Source of the DNA: Chrysochromulina tobinii
Lineage: Eukaryota > Haptophyta > Prymnesiales > Chrysochromulinaceae
Direction: 5' to 3'
Length of the DNA stretch: 19,155 nucleotides
NCBI GenBank assembly: GCA_001275005.1
Contig: JWZX01002226.1
Coordinates: 1-19,155, forward strand
Part shown: positions 14,996 through 19,155 of the stretch, one piece after another
Layout of the letters: every line of letters starts with the position of its first letter
How positions within the stretch are numbered: the first letter of the stretch is position 1
Position numbers and translations under genes: made by a program
The notes under the pieces: model-generated
The model's input: only the letters and a program-made list of their open reading frames with translations
Database searches by the model: none
Told to the model about the DNA's origin: nothing

Positions 14996-15197
14996 ACCAT
15001 CAACTGGACGGGTGCCTACCTGAGCATCACCATCGAATCCTGTTGCGGTTTCACCAGGGACAGGGCAACCTCGACGAGGCCCCAAATCAAAACACGTGGA
15101 GGCCCGCCCTCCTCATCAACTGTACTGCGTGCCCTTTCCGAGTCGGCTACCGAGTATTAACAGCCAGTTGCCGTTCACACACGCAAACTCCAGCCTC
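14996..15197. promoter_or_regulatory. Divergent promoter region, IQ/adenylate-kinase gene and small secreted protein
   Basis: A 202-bp segment between two outward-reading ATGs. Both flanking frames run on into it without an ATG. No TATA or other known motif was recognised; its position between divergent starts is the only evidence of promoter function. Confidence 0.4.
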
Positions 15198-15824
15198 ATG
15201 CAAAGCTTATTGGTGATGCTTCTTGGGTCCGCCAGCGCCCTTGTCCATGTACCGCTCTGGCTGGACCTGCGTGGCACACCATCCGGAGACGAGGGCATGG
15301 ACAAACTGCTCGAACTGTTCTCGGGCGTGCGTTATCGCTTCAATAAAGCGTGCCTCCCGCCTCCAAGCGGCGCAGCGATTGCAGGCGTGCTGCATGAGGC
15401 AGCCGACGTCGCCGACGATGACGACCCAGAGGATGGCGGCCTGTCACTGCTAGTGCTACGGGACGGCGAGCTCTGGAGCGATGGGCGACACGCGGGTGCG
15501 GCCATCTCCGTTGTCGCGGGCAAGAGCAAAGAGCAAGCTACCGCAGCGGCGTACGAGGCCATCAGCATTCCGGAGGCGAACGTGGCGTTGCTTGGCGACG
15601 AGCCGGCATCCGTGCTTGAACTCTTTGGTGTTGCGCTCGCGCAAGCGCAGCACTGTCGCAGCATAAGCGGTTCGGAGACTCGACTGCTCTGCGAATGTGC
15701 CGACCCTGGAACAGTGGAGGCCATCCGTCGTGCGGCGAGCGAGGACAAGGTTGGCGTTCCGTGCGCTGCGCTGCTGCGCTGCAATGCCGACCTCTGGTTT
15801 GAGGCACTACGAGATGCGTTGTAA
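15198..15824 (+). CDS. Hypothetical small protein with N-terminal signal peptide
   Basis: Not recognised. The first ATG in frame is 15198, giving 208 residues; the frame extends upstream to about 15096 but only from a GTG. Residues 1-14 ('MQSLLVMLLGSASA') are a short hydrophobic segment with small residues at the end, consistent with a secretory signal peptide cleaved near 'SASA-LVHV'. No later transmembrane segment is evident. The mature part is acidic around 68-79 ('ADVADDDDPEDG'), then alternates predicted strands and helices ('LSLLVLRDGELW', 'ATAAAYEAISIPEANVALLGD'). Six cysteines (52, 153, 165, 167, 189, 195) could form disulphides. It lacks the Arg/Ser-rich stretch expected of a plastid transit peptide. 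The gene is divergent from the adenylate-kinase-like gene and 177 bp upstream of the nucleotidase. Confidence 0.65.
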   Translation: MQSLLVMLLGSASALVHVPLWLDLRGTPSGDEGMDKLLELFSGVRYRFNKACLPPPSGAAIAGVLHEAADVADDDDPEDGGLSLLVLRDGELWSDGRHAGAAISVVAGKSKEQATAAAYEAISIPEANVALLGDEPASVLELFGVALAQAQHCRSISGSETRLLCECADPGTVEAIRRAASEDKVGVPCAALLRCNADLWFEALRDAL

Positions 15825-16001
15825 GGTTGATGGCATGCCCTTTGCAGGGCAGGGCAGGGCGCAGGAAGGCGCAGGAGGAGCGCACGCGCGAAGGCCGTGT
15901 GCGCGTAGGCGCCGCCGGCGCCGGCGGGTGGCGCTCCCAATGTGTGTAGAACAATCCGGCCTGGTTTTTTCACACCTGCTTGGGGTATGTGAACCAGGCC
16001 G
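15825..16001 (+). promoter_or_regulatory. Spacer and leader of the bisphosphate nucleotidase, with hairpins
   Basis: Just after the upstream stop is TGCCCT-TTGC-AGGGCA (15836-15851), a possible 3'-end hairpin, followed by GC-rich purine repeats and GGCGCC repeats around 15909-15934. The segment ends with a perfect 10-bp inverted repeat, CGGCCTGGTT (15957-15966) and AACCAGGCCG (15992-16001). Inside it CACA (15971-15974) can pair with TGTG (15988-15991), leaving a T4 bulge. The 3' arm stops immediately before the ATG at 16002. Confidence 0.6.
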
Positions 16002-17243
16002 ATGGTCCCGGCCCTTTTCGTCCTCTCTTCCACGCTCTCCCTCAATGTGCGCTACTCAATATGCACTACCACTTTTCGAAGAACGTTCCACGACGCTGCC
16101 ATCACGATGATGGCTAGCGTGGGCCCATTGGAGGGCAAGTTTGTCTACGACGCCAGAACTCCCCTGAGCAGTTCGTTCGGCCAGGCAATTGAGACTGCAG
16201 GCCCTAATGATCCCGCTTGGGGCGGCGACCTCGCCGCAGAGGCTACGGCTGCGGTCAGTGCTGTGCAGCGGGCGATGCAACTGTGCAACGCTCTGAGGTG
16301 CGAAATGCAAACGGTGGAGGCCAACCCAACTTCGGGAAAGACGATGGATGCTTGCGACACACAGGCGGGCGTCTCGTTCATCAAGCCAGGCGACGATACG
16401 CCCGTCACCGCTGCCGACTTTGCCATCCAGGGCCTCGTGGCAGCAGCGCTCAAGGATCAATTTCCCGCAGATCGTTTCATGGGCGAGGAGGATGCGGGCG
16501 ACCTGCGTGGTGACGCCGCGCTGCGCTCGCTAGCGCTGCGGCTGTGCAACGAGCATGGAGGCGAGCGCAGTGAAGAGGCCTTCCTCGCGGCCGTCGACAG
16601 CGGGCTAGAGCCGCCACGCGGCAAGGGCGAGCGCACATGGGTCCTTGATCCGATCGACGGCACCAAGGGCTTCATGACCGGCGAGGGTTTCGTCATAGGG
16701 CTCGCCCTCGTCGACGCGGACGGCTATGCGCTGCTTGGGGTGATGGGCGTGCCTCCGGAGGAGGAGTCGCCGCCGATCATGGCCGCGGTGCGCGGCCACG
16801 GGCTGCGCTGGTGGACTGCAGAGGGCACGGCGCCCGTCACGTACGAGCCGCCCAAGCCCGCGTGGGCGGCGCGCCCCGAGCTGAGCGCTCCGTGGCTCAT
16901 TTCCCCACAGAAGGCCTCCGCCGTGTGCAAGCCGTTTGGGACCCTCGAGCCGAGTGTGGTCTGCTGCGGCGCGATGATCAAATACTTCCAGGTGGCGGCG
17001 GGGCGGCACGTAGGCTTCATTCAATATGAGGAGGAGCTCAAAGCGTGGGACCATGCATGCGGCCTGATCTGCGTAGACGAATCCGGTGGACGTGCCACGG
17101 ACGCCGAGGGCGGTCAAGTGGCCTTCGACGGGCGACAGTTCGCCGTCAAGGGTGGCATTGTGTGTGCATCGCGCTGGGCGATGAAGGGGCAACGGCAAGC
17201 TCTGCTCAAGGCGGCGCGACGGCCAGGGACCGAACCAGAGTGA
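16002..17243 (+). CDS. 3'(2'),5'-bisphosphate nucleotidase (HAL2/SAL1-like, inositol monophosphatase superfamily)
   Basis: Predicted Mg2+-dependent phosphatase converting 3'-phosphoadenosine 5'-phosphate (PAP) to AMP, removing a by-product of sulfation reactions; some family members also hydrolyse inositol 1,4-bisphosphate. 413 residues, single exon. Metal-site motifs are intact: 'DDTPVTAAD' (131-139), 'GEED' (161-164), 'WVLDPIDGTKGF' (213-224) and 'AWDHACG' (348-354) followed by 'ESGGRATDAEGG'. WVLDPIDGTKGF is the form typical of PAP phosphatases rather than inositol monophosphatases. Residues 1-35 precede the catalytic fold and include a hydrophobic start ('MVPALFVLSSTLSL') and 'TTTFRRTFHDAA'; this may be an organelle leader, since plant SAL1 is dual-targeted to plastid and mitochondrion. 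Met36/Met37 is an alternative start. An insertion of about 25 residues (about 104-130) precedes the first motif compared with yeast HAL2. Confidence 0.9.
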   Translation: MVPALFVLSSTLSLNVRYSICTTTFRRTFHDAAITMMASVGPLEGKFVYDARTPLSSSFGQAIETAGPNDPAWGGDLAAEATAAVSAVQRAMQLCNALRCEMQTVEANPTSGKTMDACDTQAGVSFIKPGDDTPVTAADFAIQGLVAAALKDQFPADRFMGEEDAGDLRGDAALRSLALRLCNEHGGERSEEAFLAAVDSGLEPPRGKGERTWVLDPIDGTKGFMTGEGFVIGLALVDADGYALLGVMGVPPEEESPPIMAAVRGHGLRWWTAEGTAPVTYEPPKPAWAARPELSAPWLISPQKASAVCKPFGTLEPSVVCCGAMIKYFQVAAGRHVGFIQYEEELKAWDHACGLICVDESGGRATDAEGGQVAFDGRQFAVKGGIVCASRWAMKGQRQALLKAARRPGTEPE

Positions 17244-17674
17244 GCGTCTCGCTTCGTCTCGCCGTCTGCGTCTCCGAGCTCTCCGTACATGTACGGCTTC
17301 CCCACCGCGCGACGGGACCCCGGGGTGGGCGGGCTCAGGTGATGCTCCAAATCTTGCTCGGTGGGCCTCTTGGCCCGGTCTTTGGTGCTTTGGAGCCCTT
17401 GTAGGCACGCGGAGGGGCCCCGCCGGGGCCCGGGCGGGGCGGGCGCCGGCCAATGGCGCCGGCCGCGCACCGCCGTGCATTTTGCGATTATAAGGTGTGA
17501 CATTGTGTACACAATCGTACACGGGAACCCGATTTGAAAAAGCGGTGTTCGTTCTTGACATTAATCTTGATTTTTGAGGTCTTTTATCAGAGTTGCCCGC
17601 GATCCACCCCGCTCAGCGCTATCTGCCGGTCTCAGAGCGCGATCTCCGCTCGGCGCGCAGAGGATAATTCCAGT
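17244..17674. other. 431-bp convergent spacer with two perfect palindromes and CCAAT/TATA-like words
   Basis: No gene recognised. Two perfect 14-bp palindromes occur: CCGTACATGTACGG (17283-17296) and ATTGTGTACACAAT (17502-17515). Between them is a very GC-rich block with a 10-bp direct repeat GGCGCCGGCC (about 17442-17464) interrupted by AAT. This block contains CCAAT at 17450-17454, and 35 bp further on is TATAA at 17489-17493, both pointing right, towards the antisense strand of the next gene. The segment from 17480 to 17600 is clearly AT-richer than its surroundings. Confidence 0.45.
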
Positions 17675-18823
17675 TCAATTACAGTAGGCCGGCGCAGCGC
17701 GAGGCATCACTGGAAGCGGCCCTCGTACGCATACTTGGCTGTGCGTGGCCCCACGGCCGCTGGTATCGTCGGGTCGATTTGTACCCCTGCGGATGCAGCC
17801 GCGTCCGCCGCGGCGGCAAAAGGCGGCGCGCGGCGGCCGAACGATCTTCGGTCCGGTCGCTCGCGACATGGGCATGCGCGGCTGCGCCTGAGGCATGAAG
17901 CGCGCGGCCGCCGCGGCTGCGGTGCGCCGGTGCTCCTCGAGATCGCGATCGACCCTAGCCGCGGCGGCCGCACGATCCATTCTGGAAGGGCTCCCGGAGG
18001 AGGTGGTCGAGGCTGCTGTGCGCGGTGGCACGTACGACGGACCCGCTGCTGCAGAATAGGAGTGCGCCGGCCTTGTTCCAGGGGTGCCGGCGTCGTCGGC
18101 GTCGGCAAACGCGACGCGCTCGGCCTGCACACGCCGAAGCACGGCGTTTACCTTCTCCATGATGGCTGCGCGCTCTCCACTCGAGAGCTTGGAGCTGTGC
18201 GCGGCCTCGAACTTGTCGGGATGCCAGCGGAGCAGCGCGAGCTTGAGCAGGTGCTTGCGCCGATCGACACTGTCGCCCTTGCGCACGCCCGAGACGGGAC
18301 ATGAGGCCGGCGGCCACGGGCAGCTCGCCAGGCTGTACTGCACTGTGCCATCACTTGGGGCCGCCTCAAAGGCGATGAACGCCGACTCATACGCCCCAAA
18401 CTGGAGCTCCTGCTGCGGCGTCGCGACAACCCTCGGCGATGCACTAGCAACGCCGGGCAGGCCGTACTCGTGCGATGACGACGACGAGGCGCTCCGCCGC
18501 CGCTGCTCCTCGGCGTGCTGTGTGCGCTCCGCTTCCCTCCGGGCAGCATGCGCGGCGGACTCCTCAAAGAAGGCCTGGCGGCGTTTCATGTCGGCCTCGA
18601 AGTGGGCCTTGGCGATGTCCGCCTCCGCGCGCGCGCGGCTCAGGAACGCCTGGTGCCGGCGCATGGATGACTCCTGGTCGTCCTGCCGGCGCCGTGCCTC
18701 GCGCATCGCTTCCTGCATCTGGCTGAGCAGCTCGAGCCGCTCGCGATCGCTGCGGTGCCGCTCGGCTTTCATTCGCTGGCGCAGCAGATCCATGTCCTGC
18801 TCGAAGCTGCTGCCCGACGTCAT
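17675..18823 (-). CDS. Coiled-coil protein with NFKBIL1-type J-like domain
   Basis: 382 residues, single exon, real ATG at 18823. Residues 5-115 are a long charged coiled coil rich in Arg, Glu, Gln and Met, followed by polyserine (111-117). Residues 144-240 resemble the C-terminal region of NF-kappa-B inhibitor-like 1 proteins: 'YESAFIAFEA', 'SCPWPPASCP' and, near 186-205, 'VDRRKHLLKLALLRWHPDKF', then a helix to 'VNAVLRRVQAERVAFAD'. The HPD tripeptide (201-203) recalls a J domain, but the preceding helix arrangement is that of NFKBIL1, and no classical YEVLG motif is present. The ankyrin repeats of animal NFKBIL1 are absent. The C-terminal 140 residues are Ala/Pro/Arg-rich and probably disordered; the last 55 could be read-through of an unrecognised intron. 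Function unknown; NFKBIL1 has been linked to mRNA processing in animals, but transfer of that role would be speculative. Confidence 0.75.
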   Translation of the reverse strand: MTSGSSFEQDMDLLRQRMKAERHRSDRERLELLSQMQEAMREARRRQDDQESSMRRHQAFLSRARAEADIAKAHFEADMKRRQAFFEESAAHAARREAERTQHAEEQRRRSASSSSSHEYGLPGVASASPRVVATPQQELQFGAYESAFIAFEAAPSDGTVQYSLASCPWPPASCPVSGVRKGDSVDRRKHLLKLALLRWHPDKFEAAHSSKLSSGERAAIMEKVNAVLRRVQAERVAFADADDAGTPGTRPAHSYSAAAGPSYVPPRTAASTTSSGSPSRMDRAAAAARVDRDLEEHRRTAAAAAARFMPQAQPRMPMSRATGPKIVRPPRAAFCRRGGRGCIRRGTNRPDDTSGRGATHSQVCVRGPLPVMPRAAPAYCN

Positions 18824-19155
18824 TGTTGCGTGTACACCCGCGCGCTTTGGACGAGCTTGACTGGGTCAAGTGGACGACCTTCTGAAAGCGGCTCCCAGAT
18901 GAGCCGCGTCTCGGAACGATCCGGGTTCGGCGACTGTATCCGGACCAGGGGGCTTGAATTCTGAACTGTGAACCGCTGGACGCGGCCTTTCCACCCAAGA
19001 AACCGTTCACGCGACCTCACACACGGAGAGCGGCTCATGCCCTAACACACCGTGCCCGAGTAGCAACTAGCATGGAGAGCGCACGACGACGCACGCTGAC
19101 ACTCGTACGAACCGAACACTTGCTCATCCCGAGAACGCCCCACATGCGTGCCGTG
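18824..19155. other. Upstream region of the NFKBIL1-type gene, to window edge
   Basis: Holds the promoter of the minus-strand gene and runs off the window. GTGTACAC (18830-18837) and the hairpin CTTGAC-TGG-GTCAAG (18856-18870) lie within 50 bp of the ATG. An ATG at 19072 on the + strand opens a frame that is still open at 19155 (28 codons), but that is too short to support a gene. Confidence 0.35.

Noticed and set aside
14996-15085. TTG-initiated N-terminal extension of the adenylate-kinase-like protein
   Set aside because: No ATG in the extension; ATG 14995 begins a sensible helical sequence (MADFFDKYY) in good context.
17534-18304. 256-codon + strand frame with a hydrophobic start
   Set aside because: It begins with TTG, not ATG, and its body is antisense to the NFKBIL1-type domain. 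The CCAAT/TATAA upstream is recorded separately as an observation.
19072-19155. ATG-initiated + strand frame running off the right edge
   Set aside because: Only 28 codons with an Arg/Thr-rich translation and no recognisable family; not enough to call a gene.
1-19155. Bacterial or phage origin, tRNA, rRNA, snRNA or CRISPR
   Set aside because: No operon structure, no Shine-Dalgarno pattern and a eukaryotic ribosomal protein. Scanning both strands by eye for TTCGA-type T-loops, snRNA signature boxes and regularly spaced repeats gave no candidate.

Overview
The window looks like nuclear DNA of a GC-rich, gene-dense eukaryotic alga. Evidence: a cytosolic 40S ribosomal protein (RPS2/uS5) with a eukaryote-type RGG tail; two genes that read through only if a GT-AG intron is removed; no operons or Shine-Dalgarno starts; and a NhaC-type antiporter with a signal peptide followed by a Phe-containing 'AYSFHAP' junction, as in plastid proteins of algae with red-derived complex plastids. 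A haptophyte fits best. This is inference; a pelagophyte or other red-lineage alga is possible.

Layout, left to right: a very GC-rich spacer (1-563); RPS2 on the minus strand (564-1478); divergent from it, a plastid-type Na+/H+ antiporter (1713-3524, +); a TPR plus J-domain co-chaperone (3803-5984, +) with a one-base frameshift in a TPR and a minisatellite-filled intron; a 740-bp convergent spacer with an A+C-skewed tract and a strong hairpin; an unrecognised multidomain protein (6725-8638, -); divergent from it, a four-TM, two-pore channel with an unusual filter in both pore loops (9185-10715, + with one intron); an unrecognised protein with RPxSA motifs (11168-12862, +); an IQ-motif/adenylate-kinase-like protein with several substituted key arginines (13313-14995, -); divergent from it, a small probably secreted protein (15198-15824, +); a 3'(2'),5'-bisphosphate nucleotidase (16002-17243, +); and a coiled-coil protein with an NFKBIL1-type 'RWHPDKF' J-like domain (17675-18823, -).

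The genes do not form an evident pathway. They are a tightly packed mix of housekeeping (translation, PAP turnover, co-chaperone), transport (antiporter, channel) and lineage-specific proteins, in divergent and convergent pairs with short spacers. I found no tRNA, rRNA, CRISPR array, transposase or viral gene. The points most worth following up are the doubly altered channel filter, the arginine-poor adenylate kinase domain fused to an IQ motif, the intron with similar sequence at both boundaries plus an internal minisatellite, and two strong hairpins (one ending exactly at a start codon).
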